Assembly: GCA_043779185.1 (NCBI GenBank)
Contig: JAYWEQ010000007.1
Coordinates: 1 to 17,580, forward strand
Reading direction: 5' to 3'
Source: JAYWDA01 sp043779185
Lineage (GTDB): Bacteria; Bdellovibrionota; Bdellovibrionia; Bdellovibrionales; Bdellovibrionaceae
Length of the DNA stretch: 17,580 nucleotides
Part shown: positions 1 through 7,603 of the stretch, one piece after another
Position numbering within the stretch: the first letter of the stretch is position 1
How the letters are laid out: each line of letters begins with the position of its first letter
Notes under the pieces: model-generated
Told to the model about the DNA's origin: nothing
What the model saw: only the letters and a program-made list of their open reading frames with translations
Databases searched by the model: none
Translations under genes and position numbers: made by a program

Positions 1-207
1 TTTAATCCTCCTTTGATATCGGACGACTAGCAAGATTCCGTAATATATTTGTGAAAAACTGTTGGTTATTTATGGAACCTCGACTAAACACTAGGTAGAA
101 AGCAGGACTTATACCCCCTTAGACCCTATCATTTTGAGACACTGTCTTTGGTCGTGCTGTTCATTTAAAAGTTAAAAATAGACGTTAAGTTATGATAAAT
201 TTGTGAA
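1..207. other. left intergenic region, probably between divergent genes
   Basis: No open frame of useful length runs through this stretch on either strand, and I see no RNA gene. It probably separates two divergent transcription units. The + strand SLBB gene starts at 208, and a strong ribosome-binding sequence on the - strand at 6-14 points to a gene starting just outside the left edge. The best -10-like hexamer for the + strand is TATGAT at 191-196, but it lies only 12 bases from the ATG and has no convincing -35 partner. I therefore do not call a promoter. Confidence 0.5.
6..14 (-). promoter_or_regulatory. ribosome-binding site of an off-window divergent gene
   Basis: Read on the - strand this is AAAGGAGGA, close to a perfect Shine-Dalgarno sequence. 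Five bases of window sequence follow it, so a start codon would fall at or just beyond the left edge. The inference is that a leftward gene begins immediately outside the window. The start codon itself cannot be seen, so the match could still be chance. Confidence 0.45.
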
Positions 208-705
208 ATGAAAAATCTTTCCCAGAAATTAAAAATTTTTCTTTCAAGCCTCCTTTTGGTATCCACGGCTCATGCGCAATTGCCTTCCTTGGGTTCGGGC
301 CAATCGATGGGATCGGGGTCAGAGTATTTTGCGGGTCGAATTGAAGGAAAGCCCTTAATTAAAGTAAACCTGGTGGGCGGTGTCCGCTTACCCGGCGTTT
401 ACCACGTCCCTGTCGACACAAATCTTGCGGAAGTCCTTTCTTATGCGGGAGGAACCGTTGACGGTGCGGAGCTGGATGAGATTCATGTTCGATCGATGCT
501 TGGAACCAAAGCGACTTTCAAGACTTTTGATTTCCAGAACTTGTCCAAAGACACCGCTGGAAGTTATCCAACAATCAAGAATGATGACATTATTCAAATC
601 ACCGTGACCAAAGATCAATTGGCAAGAACGGCGCTTTGGGTCACAATTATTGGCAGCATCATATCAGTCACATTAGCAACGCTGACCTACCAGCACTCTC
701 GGTAA
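208..705 (+). CDS. small SLBB-domain polysaccharide export-like protein
   Basis: A 165-residue envelope protein. Residues 1-23 form a Sec signal peptide (Lys-rich start, hydrophobic core about 10-19, AHA before Gln24), with no lipobox cysteine. Residues about 49-132 match an SLBB-type fold: a VNLVGGVRLPGVY strand pair is followed by an LAEVLSYAGG helix, as in the SLBB repeats of Wza-family exporters. Residues 141-160 are strongly hydrophobic and end in a short polar tail, so the protein has a C-terminal membrane helix. The usual Poly_export domain of Wza (about 350-380 residues) is missing, so this is one SLBB unit with an anchor. It is first in the + block, three bases before the next gene. 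The ATG is chosen because it gives a clean signal peptide; the Shine-Dalgarno in front is poor. A role in export of the locus product is inferred from family and context. Confidence 0.8.
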   Translation: MKNLSQKLKIFLSSLLLVSTAHAQLPSLGSGQSMGSGSEYFAGRIEGKPLIKVNLVGGVRLPGVYHVPVDTNLAEVLSYAGGTVDGAELDEIHVRSMLGTKATFKTFDFQNLSKDTAGSYPTIKNDDIIQITVTKDQLARTALWVTIIGSIISVTLATLTYQHSR

Positions 706-708
706 GAT

Positions 709-1806
709 ATGATCAAAGTGATGCATATTGGAAAATACTTGCCCCCATCAAAAGGTGGCATGGAAAGTTCCATTCTTCATATCTGCCGAAGTTTGTCGAC
801 CGCAGGACTTGATATCACATTAGTTGGCACCGCCGAACCCGGAATGGATATTCAGCATGAAGAAAATTTCAAAGTTCGAACTTTGAAGACGTGGTGGACA
901 TGGGCCTCGACGCCCTTCGTGTCGGGCCTTTTTAAATTGATCAAAGATGAAAAGCCAGATTTAATCCACCTTCATCTTCCAAATCCGTGGATTTCGCTTC
1001 TTCTTAGTTGGACGACTATTCCCATCGTCGCTACATATCATTGCGATATCGTTAGTTTTCAGCTTTTAAAGAAACTTTATAATCCCATTTTACATTTTTT
1101 TCTCAAACGCTGTATAAAAATTATTGCCACGTCACCACAGCTGGCAAGCTCTTCTGAAGCCCTTAAAAATTACCAAAAAAAACTAAGTATCATCTCACTT
1201 TCGGTTCCGCCTTTGGATTTTAGGAATGAAAATTTAGTATTGACTGAAAGATTAAATAAAACCTCAAAAAATATCATCTTGTTCGTTGGACGATTGGTCT
1301 CCTACAAAGGCCTGCCTTTTTTAATCGAGGCCATGAAAAGCACCGACGGGCACCTTATGATTGTCGGTGAAGGCAGTAAAAAAGAAAGCCTGATTCGAAT
1401 TGCACAGGAATTTGGCGTAAGTTCAAAAATTACTTTTGCAGGCTCGGTCAGTGATGAAGATTTACCAAGCTACTACAAGGCCGCAAAATTAATTGTACTG
1501 CCTTCGATTAATCAAGGCGAAGCCCTTGGAATTTGTTTGATCGAAGGACTTTCCATCGGACGCCCCCTTGTCACGACAGAGCTTTTGACTGGGGTTTCTT
1601 ATGTGAATCAAAACGAAATTACGGGCCTTATTGTACCGCCGAAGGATTCGGTGGCACTGGCGACCGCCATTCAGCGAGTTCTAAATTCGCCGGCTGAGCA
1701 AGATCGCTTTTCTGCGAATGCTCAGATCCGCTACCAAGAGGTTTTTGATCTTAAAAAGATTAGCGAACAGCACCAGAAGCTTTATCAAGAGGTGCTGAGT
1801 TTATGA
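709..1806 (+). CDS. family 4 (GT-B) glycosyltransferase
   Basis: A 365-residue GT-B fold retaining glycosyltransferase, full length for GT4. The N-terminal acceptor half opens with a GKYLPPSKGGMES glycine-rich loop (residues about 8-20). The C-terminal donor half starts near FVGRLVSYKG (192-201) and carries the EX7E motif (Glu271 and Glu279 in EALGICLIE), which binds the nucleotide-sugar donor. There is no signal peptide, so it should act in the cytoplasm or at the inner face of the inner membrane, adding one sugar to a lipid-linked oligosaccharide. Donor and acceptor cannot be read from sequence. It follows the SLBB gene by three bases, and its TGA overlaps the next ATG, which indicates one coupled operon. 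Confidence 0.88.
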   Translation: MIKVMHIGKYLPPSKGGMESSILHICRSLSTAGLDITLVGTAEPGMDIQHEENFKVRTLKTWWTWASTPFVSGLFKLIKDEKPDLIHLHLPNPWISLLLSWTTIPIVATYHCDIVSFQLLKKLYNPILHFFLKRCIKIIATSPQLASSSEALKNYQKKLSIISLSVPPLDFRNENLVLTERLNKTSKNIILFVGRLVSYKGLPFLIEAMKSTDGHLMIVGEGSKKESLIRIAQEFGVSSKITFAGSVSDEDLPSYYKAAKLIVLPSINQGEALGICLIEGLSIGRPLVTTELLTGVSYVNQNEITGLIVPPKDSVALATAIQRVLNSPAEQDRFSANAQIRYQEVFDLKKISEQHQKLYQEVLSL

Positions 1807-2933
1807 CAATAGATTTTATAATTCATGATATCAATAAAACCGGCGGGCAAGAGCGCTCAACGCTTGAGATTATCAAAAACCTAATTGTAAATAATAAAAT
1901 TAGGGTTTTAGCATCCAGTCACGCCGATCTGCCCGAAGGTGTTATTAAGATTGGAGTCCCCGTTATTTTTCGCAGGCCACTGATTTTAAAGGACTTTTTT
2001 TTTCGAATTTTTGTAGAGTTTTTAGTTTCTAGATCAAAAACGAAACTGACGCACGCGACGGGAACATGTGCTTTTTTTTCTGACATTTTTACGATTCAGT
2101 TTATTCAAAAAAGATGGAAGCAAGAAATCCATAAGGTTCAATACGTTTCATACTTAACTGGATTAAAAGAGAAAATTCAAGTCTTTCACGATTCAGTATG
2201 GGAGAGTCTTATTTTCTTTCTGAATCGACATCGTCGTTTTATCGCCATTTCCGAGCAGGTTGGACAGGATCTGAAAAATCTTTATGGCCTAAAAGATGTT
2301 GTGATTATTCCTCATGGAGTTAACTCCACTGATTTTTCTCCCGATCCGACCGCGGCAAAAAAATTCCTGGCTCTGCAATATCCAAATCTGGGGTCCGCCG
2401 CCATTTTCATTTTTGTTGGTGCTTTCGAAAGAAAGGGGCTTCGGACTCTTTTGCAAGCTCTTTCCAAAGTTGATAAAATTCGAAGGGATTGGAAACTGAT
2501 TGTTGTCGGTGCAGGTCCATTTGCAGAAATGAAAAAATTAAGTCAAACTTTAGGGGTGTTAGAAAAAATAATTTTTGTAGGTTCCCAAAAGAATGTCATT
2601 CCGTTCTATCAAGCGGCTGATCTTTTTATTTTACCCTCCCACTATGATCCATTTGGTTTGGTGGGGGCCGAAGCTTTGGCTTGCGGATGTCCCTCTATTC
2701 TCTCAAAAAGCTCAGGCTGTTCTGAATTGATCACTGAAGGAAAAAATGGCTTTGTTTTGAACGATTCCCGAGATGATGAAACATTAAGTCAGTTAATTTT
2801 AAAATTTATGGAGAATCCTCAGGACGTTGAATTGATGCGCAAAAATGCGCGGCAGTCTGTGGAACAGCACTCGTGGCCTGAAGTCGCTTTAAAATATGAA
2901 AAAGCTTTTAAAGAAGTGAGCCAGCTTCCATGA
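1803..2933 (+). CDS. family 4 (GT-B) glycosyltransferase, DX7E variant
   Basis: A 376-residue GT-B glycosyltransferase. The N-terminus has the DINKTGGQERS loop (residues about 9-19) typical of GT4 acceptor domains. The linker region reads FIAISEQVGQDL and then IPHGV, and the donor half begins at FVGAFERKG (204-212). The catalytic motif has Asp in place of the first Glu: Asp282 and Glu290 in YDPFGLVGAEALACG. A YDPF form of this motif also occurs in WaaG-like LPS glucosyltransferases, so it is probably active. The start overlaps the previous stop (ATGA) and has a good AAGAGGTG Shine-Dalgarno eight bases upstream inside the preceding gene. Its own stop overlaps the next start in the same way. 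Sugar specificity is unknown. Confidence 0.87.
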   Translation: MTIDFIIHDINKTGGQERSTLEIIKNLIVNNKIRVLASSHADLPEGVIKIGVPVIFRRPLILKDFFFRIFVEFLVSRSKTKLTHATGTCAFFSDIFTIQFIQKRWKQEIHKVQYVSYLTGLKEKIQVFHDSVWESLIFFLNRHRRFIAISEQVGQDLKNLYGLKDVVIIPHGVNSTDFSPDPTAAKKFLALQYPNLGSAAIFIFVGAFERKGLRTLLQALSKVDKIRRDWKLIVVGAGPFAEMKKLSQTLGVLEKIIFVGSQKNVIPFYQAADLFILPSHYDPFGLVGAEALACGCPSILSKSSGCSELITEGKNGFVLNDSRDDETLSQLILKFMENPQDVELMRKNARQSVEQHSWPEVALKYEKAFKEVSQLP

Positions 2934-4081
2934 GAACCACAATTATATCTCATACCTATGTGACACCGATGAATCAGGCTAAAGTTCAAGCATTGACTGA
3001 ATTTTTTTCTGACGTCCATATGATTGTGCCCACCAGAGTTAAAGATACTTTGCGAACAATTCAGTTTGAACAAATGTCCCAAGCCAAATTTCAAAGCACA
3101 GCCATAGAAGCAGGTTTCGATTTTCATAATTCAACAAGGCTTTATCATCCCTGGCAATTGATAAAGGCTCTAAAAAAGACAGACAGCCAAATTTGGCTTG
3201 TTGAACAAGAGCCCTACAGCTTGTCGACTTTGCAAATCCTTCGATTGAAAAAAAAATTTGGAGTCAAAGTTTTACTCTATTCGTTTCAAAATATTTTCAA
3301 GATATATTCGCAGCCTTTTTCTTGGGTTGAAAAAAAATGTTTAAGCCTCTCTGATGGATTAATTGTAGGGTCTGATTCCGCCAGCGAAGTGTGGCAGCGT
3401 AAAGGATATCCCAAAAATAAAATCCATATTTTGCCTCAGGTGGGAGTCGACATAGATTTTTTTCCGCCGATGAATTCAAATATTGCGCGAAAAAAATTAA
3501 GCCTTCCCCCAGCGATGACTTTTGGCTTTGCCGGGCGACTGGTCGAGGAAAAGGGCGTTCAAATTTTGTTACAGGCCGGGGCTTCATTAAGGGACTATCT
3601 TGCAAAGGCGAAGAAGGATCTGCCTTTTCAAATCCTTATTGTCGGACGAGGACCCTTTGAGAACGAGCTCCGTCATCTTATCAAAAAGCTTTCTATCGAA
3701 TCCATGGTGATTTTCACGGGCGCACCAACCCACGAGGAAATGCCACAGTACCTACAAGCAATGGATGTTCTAGTTTTACCCTCGCTGACCAGAGCGCATT
3801 GGCGAGAACAATTCGGCCACGTTCTAATTGAAGCCATGGCTTGCGAAAAGCCGTGCCTAGCTTCTGACGCCGATCCGATGAATAAGATTATCGCTGGAAG
3901 CGGACTGTGTTTTAAAGAAGGTGATGCTGCTGATTTAGCGTTGAAAATGCAGCTGATGCTGGAAAATCCTTCTGAAGTCGAAAAAAAAGGAAAAGCGGCT
4001 CGAGAAGAAGTACAAAGGAAGTACACTAATCAAGTCATTGCCGAAAAGCTTTTTCAGATTTCAGAAGGGCTTGTGAATTAA
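2930..4081 (+). CDS. family 4 (GT-B) glycosyltransferase
   Basis: A 383-residue GT-B glycosyltransferase. The N-terminal half is more divergent (starting RTTIISHTYVTPMNQAK) and lacks the GG loop of its neighbours. The C-terminal half is clear GT4: FAGRLVEEKGVQ at 200-211, then IVGRGPFENEL, then the EX7E motif with Glu293 and Glu301 (EQFGHVLIEAMAC). It is expected to be a cytosolic or membrane-associated enzyme of repeat-unit assembly. The start overlaps the preceding stop by ATGA. A 59-base gap separates it from the flippase gene, the only sizeable gap in this block. I saw no clear hairpin or promoter there, so the operon may continue. Confidence 0.86.
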   Translation: MRTTIISHTYVTPMNQAKVQALTEFFSDVHMIVPTRVKDTLRTIQFEQMSQAKFQSTAIEAGFDFHNSTRLYHPWQLIKALKKTDSQIWLVEQEPYSLSTLQILRLKKKFGVKVLLYSFQNIFKIYSQPFSWVEKKCLSLSDGLIVGSDSASEVWQRKGYPKNKIHILPQVGVDIDFFPPMNSNIARKKLSLPPAMTFGFAGRLVEEKGVQILLQAGASLRDYLAKAKKDLPFQILIVGRGPFENELRHLIKKLSIESMVIFTGAPTHEEMPQYLQAMDVLVLPSLTRAHWREQFGHVLIEAMACEKPCLASDADPMNKIIAGSGLCFKEGDAADLALKMQLMLENPSEVEKKGKAAREEVQRKYTNQVIAEKLFQISEGLVN

Positions 4082-4126
4082 GGGGCAAGAATAAGGTTCC
4101 ATATTTTAATGATCTACAAAATAACT

Positions 4127-4132
4127 GAAGGA
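4127..4132 (+). promoter_or_regulatory. Shine-Dalgarno deciding a TTG start
   Basis: GAAGGA lies eight bases before the TTG at 4141. No ATG or GTG of the same frame is better placed, so this site supports TTG as the flippase start. Confidence 0.6.
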
Positions 4133-4140
4133 AAATATTT

Positions 4141-5619
4141 TTGAGTCGTGCCAAAAATTCAATAAAAAACTTAACTAGCTCGCTGGGATTAAATATAATC
4201 ACCATCTTAGCATCATTTTTAGCAACTCCACTGATTTTAAACTTATTAGGGGATGTCCGGTTCGGGCTTTATAGAACAATTTTTGAGTGGATTGGCTTTT
4301 CTTCGATATTAGCAGTTTCTTTTCAATCCTTTTCATCGCAGTCGCTGGCAAGAAAAAATTCAGTCAGTGAATCATTAAATGAGCTAGGCACTTACTTTTC
4401 GTTTGGTGTTAGAATTCTTGCCTTCATACTTCCTATTGCTGCCCTGTTTATTTTTTTCGCGCCGCTGATTTTGGGTGCATCAGAAGTCTCGAGTGCTGAG
4501 ATTCGTTGGTCGAGTGCAATTGGTTGCCTTGCGCTACTGTTCATACCACTCCTGGTGATACAGTCTTTTTTAGAAGCTCAAAATAAGTCTTATTTAGTCA
4601 ATATGAATATGGCGCTTCAAAGGTTATCAGTTATTATCTTGAGCGTTGTTGGAGCATTCATATTTAAAAATATTGAAAGTCAATTTATGGCTCTTTTGCT
4701 GGGGCAAATTTTATTTTTTATTTTAATCTATTTTCAAGCTCGAGTGACGCTGGACTTAAAAGAGTTCTCACCGAAATATTGGAAAGCCCTCGTCCCCTTT
4801 ATTAAAATGGATGCGGCAAGTAAGATTGGCATGTCGGCTGACACAATTATTATTTCGCTCCTCATGGGTCCCCAAGACGTAACGAAATTTTTTTTATGGG
4901 TCCGCCTACCAACCATGCTGATGGGTCAAGTTACAGCTTTGGGTAATTCAGTATGGGCTGGCTATGCACAGGTCTATAACGAAGGCGGAGATGCAAAGTA
5001 TCTGTTTCTAAATCTGACAAAAGCAGTTGCTATTTTAGCAAGTGCTTGCGGAGGAAGCATTGTTGTATTCAATGCAGATTTTTTGGCCCTTTGGCTAACA
5101 CAAAGCTATGAGGCAAATATTATTTTTAATGGAATCATCGCATTCAATTTATATGTAATTTCTTTAATTTCTTTTCTAGGTTGGATGCTGACAGCCGCGC
5201 ATGGCGAAAATGAATTCGCCAAAGCGTCATTACTAAGTTCTTTCGCTAATATTGCAATTGGGGTCAGCGCAACAATGTCATTCGGATTGATTGGCCCGAT
5301 CGTTGGTTCAGCAGTTGGATATGGCGTTATAAAAATGATCTGGATCTTAAAAGCCGTACGGCAAAAAATAAATCTGCTTTGGCGTAATCTGTTAGAGGTT
5401 GTTCTGTTGCCACTTGTTTTTGGAATATTTTATTTTTACGGAATTTTTTATTTAAGAGGTGTTTTCAATATTTACTCTTTAAGTTGGGTTCAATTAATAG
5501 TCTTCGGGTTGACCGCGAATCTTATTTATTTATTTTTATGCTGGTTTATTTTATTACGAAAAGAAGAAAGAGGCCAATGGGCGGGACGCTTGCTGAAGCG
5601 GTCTAGGGAGGCACTTTGA
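4141..5619 (+). CDS. wzx: Wzx-type polysaccharide flippase (MOP superfamily)
   Basis: A 492-residue integral membrane protein with about 12-14 hydrophobic helices across its length, the usual size and layout of the polysaccharide transporter family. Near the N-terminus, ATPLILNLLGDVRFGLYR (residues about 28-45) is the typical Wzx/MATE-like start, where helix 1 is followed by a short loop and a G-x-x-x-Y/F segment. Family members flip undecaprenyl-diphosphate-linked oligosaccharides across the inner membrane. Here it would move the product of the surrounding glycosyltransferases to the periplasmic polymerase. The start is TTG, backed by a good Shine-Dalgarno. The stop overlaps the next gene's TTG start. 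Substrate cannot be predicted because flippase sequences diverge quickly. Confidence 0.85.
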   Translation: MSRAKNSIKNLTSSLGLNIITILASFLATPLILNLLGDVRFGLYRTIFEWIGFSSILAVSFQSFSSQSLARKNSVSESLNELGTYFSFGVRILAFILPIAALFIFFAPLILGASEVSSAEIRWSSAIGCLALLFIPLLVIQSFLEAQNKSYLVNMNMALQRLSVIILSVVGAFIFKNIESQFMALLLGQILFFILIYFQARVTLDLKEFSPKYWKALVPFIKMDAASKIGMSADTIIISLLMGPQDVTKFFLWVRLPTMLMGQVTALGNSVWAGYAQVYNEGGDAKYLFLNLTKAVAILASACGGSIVVFNADFLALWLTQSYEANIIFNGIIAFNLYVISLISFLGWMLTAAHGENEFAKASLLSSFANIAIGVSATMSFGLIGPIVGSAVGYGVIKMIWILKAVRQKINLLWRNLLEVVLLPLVFGIFYFYGIFYLRGVFNIYSLSWVQLIVFGLTANLIYLFLCWFILLRKEERGQWAGRLLKRSREAL

Positions 5620-6545
5620 CTGAATGGAATCAGCGTCAGCGCTGCCTAGTTTGCTCGGGAACAAAGCTAAGAATTGTTCGAACTGAGAAAAATTCAAAAA
5701 GTGATCATCCGGATCTTCAAGAATATTTTGAAAGGGATTCGAGTCTTCTTGCGTGCTCAGAATGTGAGATGGCTTTTGTTGAAAGCATTCCGGCCGATCC
5801 AAAGTTCTTTTCGGCCTTGTATGCCGGGACCGATCGCGATGTCTCGATTGATTTTAATTATTCTGGAAAATTAAGTATTTTCAGCCAGATAAAAAAAACA
5901 ATTCTTAAATATAAAAATAGCGGTGAGCTGCTGGACATTGGTGCCGGAACTGGTGCATTTTTGAATTTCATGAAAGATTCTTTTAAAACCACCGGTATTG
6001 AGCTGGGATCTGCGGCTCGTGAATTTGCTTGTTCTAAAAACTTAAATGTGATTGCTGCGCCCATTGAAAAATTACCTTTTAAGGATCAGCAGTATGACAT
6101 CGTCACAATCATAGATGTTCTAGAGCATTTAACGGATCCAAAACAAGCCATGATTGAAATTCATCGTGTTCTAAAAGAAGGTGGTTTGCTTTATATAAAA
6201 GTCCCGAACTATAAAGTTCAAGCTTTCAAACAAAGTGCACTTAATTCTCTTCGGCTTTCCAACGAAGGAATGATGGGTAATTACGTGCATATCAACCATT
6301 TCTGTCCAACGTCCTTAAAAGAATTATCGAAAGGATGTGGGTTTGAGGTTTTAGAAAATGGATTTTCTAGTTCGGAAATGTGGAATTTAAAATGGAAGGA
6401 TGCGCCTAGATCCTATTCATTCCGAGTTTTTAGAAATCTTTTTATTGAACTTACAAATGGAGTCTTAACACTTTTATCAGCCATTTCAAAAAAGGATCTA
6501 GGTTTTAATATTTATATCTTAGTTCGTAAGGTGCCAAGCTTGTGA
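5616..6545 (+). CDS. SAM-dependent methyltransferase with N-terminal zinc ribbon
   Basis: A 309-residue class I methyltransferase with an unusual front end. Residues 10-50 hold two CxxC pairs (Cys10/Cys13 and Cys47/Cys50), which suggests a small zinc-binding ribbon. The Rossmann part has motif I LLDIGAGTG at 105-113, which binds S-adenosylmethionine, the following acidic strand TGIELG, and the IIDVLEHL segment at 165-172 typical of the Methyltransf_11/23 group. The C-terminus has a hydrophobic stretch that may touch the membrane. Placed between the flippase and glycosyltransferase genes, it probably methylates a sugar of the repeat unit, though this is inferred from context only. The start is TTG, overlapping the flippase TGA, with AGGGAGG at 5605-5611 and a rather short four-base spacer. 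The next gene's GTG overlaps its stop. Confidence 0.82.
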   Translation: MTEWNQRQRCLVCSGTKLRIVRTEKNSKSDHPDLQEYFERDSSLLACSECEMAFVESIPADPKFFSALYAGTDRDVSIDFNYSGKLSIFSQIKKTILKYKNSGELLDIGAGTGAFLNFMKDSFKTTGIELGSAAREFACSKNLNVIAAPIEKLPFKDQQYDIVTIIDVLEHLTDPKQAMIEIHRVLKEGGLLYIKVPNYKVQAFKQSALNSLRLSNEGMMGNYVHINHFCPTSLKELSKGCGFEVLENGFSSSEMWNLKWKDAPRSYSFRVFRNLFIELTNGVLTLLSAISKKDLGFNIYILVRKVPSL

Positions 6546-7603
6546 AAGTCTTGCTGATATCTGCAAATGCACCACCAATTATTTGCGGGATCGGGGACTA
6601 CACCGAAATCCTTTCAAAATATCTTAATTCTAAAAATATTCAATCAAGCCATCTGGGTTTGCAAAAATATTCCAGTCCCCGGTTTCTAAAAGGCCTTAGA
6701 ATTCTTTTAAAAGTTCGAAAAGCACTTCAGACCGAGAAGTTTGATTTAATTCATTTGCAGTATGAAGCCTTTAGTATCGAACAAAGTTATCTTCTAATTT
6801 ATTATCTGACACATCTTCGAGAACCGCTGGTTGTGACTTTTCATGAGGTTTTTCAAAAGACCAAAAATCAAATTTGGCGAGATCGGACCCTTTTAAAAAA
6901 AGCGGCGGCGGTTATTGTGAATGACCAGGGTCGCCTTGAAAGTATCCTTCAGTTGTGGCCGATGGTGAAAGAAAAGCTGCATTGCTTGTGGGTTGGGTCG
7001 AATTTGCCGCTTCCGGGACAAGAACTTCCATTAAAAAGATTTATGATTGGATACTTTGGCTTTATCAACGGTGTTAAGCGGTTGGATATTTTGATGGAAA
7101 GTTTTAAAATTATTAAACAAGAAATTCCAAAGGCCTGCCTTCGTTTAATTGGAGCTTTCGATAAAAACAATTCAGAAGTTAAAAAGTGGCAGCAATGGGC
7201 AGATCGTGAGGGTTTCGTGGAATCTATTGATTGGAGCGGTCCTCAATCAAGAATAATTTCTAGCCAGAAAATTCAAGAATGTGAGCTCATGCTTTTGCCA
7301 TTTTCAGATGGGGCATCGCCGCGGCGGGGAAGCTTACAGGCCGCCTTATTTTTAGGAAAGGCCATATTAGCTTCGGCTCCGGTTTTACACGAGCCGGATC
7401 TTGAAGGACTTACTTTCGTTAAATCAAATGCACCGAAAGATTGGGCTCAACAAGCCATCGCGATTCTGAAAGATCAAAACTTGAGACAAGAACTTGAAGG
7501 AACATCTTTATCTATCAGCCAAAAATTTTCATGGGAAAAGATGGCTGAAAAGCATTTACAGATATATCTTCAGGTTTTGAAACCAAAAAATGGACCTAGT
7601 TAA
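6542..7603 (+). CDS. GT-B glycosyltransferase lacking a canonical EX7E motif
   Basis: A 353-residue GT-B protein. The N-terminus (NAPPIICGIGDYTEIL) is the glycine-rich GT4 loop and the donor half starts at IGYFGFINGVKRLD (169-182). Where most GT4 enzymes have EX7E, this one has SDGASPRRGSLQAAL (255-269), with Asp256 and no second Glu. From memory, this GAS-RRGSL form occurs in a recognised GT4 subgroup, so it suggests a distinct donor pocket rather than a dead gene. The start is GTG, with TAAGG ten bases upstream, overlapping the methyltransferase stop. The gene ends TAATG, sharing one base with the next ATG. It is likely a cytoplasmic repeat-unit enzyme of unknown donor. Confidence 0.8.
   Translation: MKVLLISANAPPIICGIGDYTEILSKYLNSKNIQSSHLGLQKYSSPRFLKGLRILLKVRKALQTEKFDLIHLQYEAFSIEQSYLLIYYLTHLREPLVVTFHEVFQKTKNQIWRDRTLLKKAAAVIVNDQGRLESILQLWPMVKEKLHCLWVGSNLPLPGQELPLKRFMIGYFGFINGVKRLDILMESFKIIKQEIPKACLRLIGAFDKNNSEVKKWQQWADREGFVESIDWSGPQSRIISSQKIQECELMLLPFSDGASPRRGSLQAALFLGKAILASAPVLHEPDLEGLTFVKSNAPKDWAQQAIAILKDQNLRQELEGTSLSISQKFSWEKMAEKHLQIYLQVLKPKNGPS

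Noticed and set aside
191..196. TATGAT as a -10 box for the first gene
   Set aside because: It is only 12 bases before the ATG and no -35 hexamer lies at a suitable distance, so a promoter call is not supported.
1803..2933. Inactive glycosyltransferase because Asp replaces the first Glu of EX7E
   Set aside because: YDPF forms of the motif occur in WaaG-like enzymes, and the rest of the protein is intact.
2819..3127. A 102-codon - strand frame over the junction of two glycosyltransferase genes, and similar antisense frames at 3297-3605 and 3673-4026
   Set aside because: These lie opposite well-supported glycosyltransferases, resemble no known protein and have no ribosome-binding context of note.
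4082..4140. Promoter or terminator in the 59-base gap before the flippase gene
   Set aside because: I found neither a hairpin nor a convincing -35/-10 pair, only the flippase ribosome-binding site.
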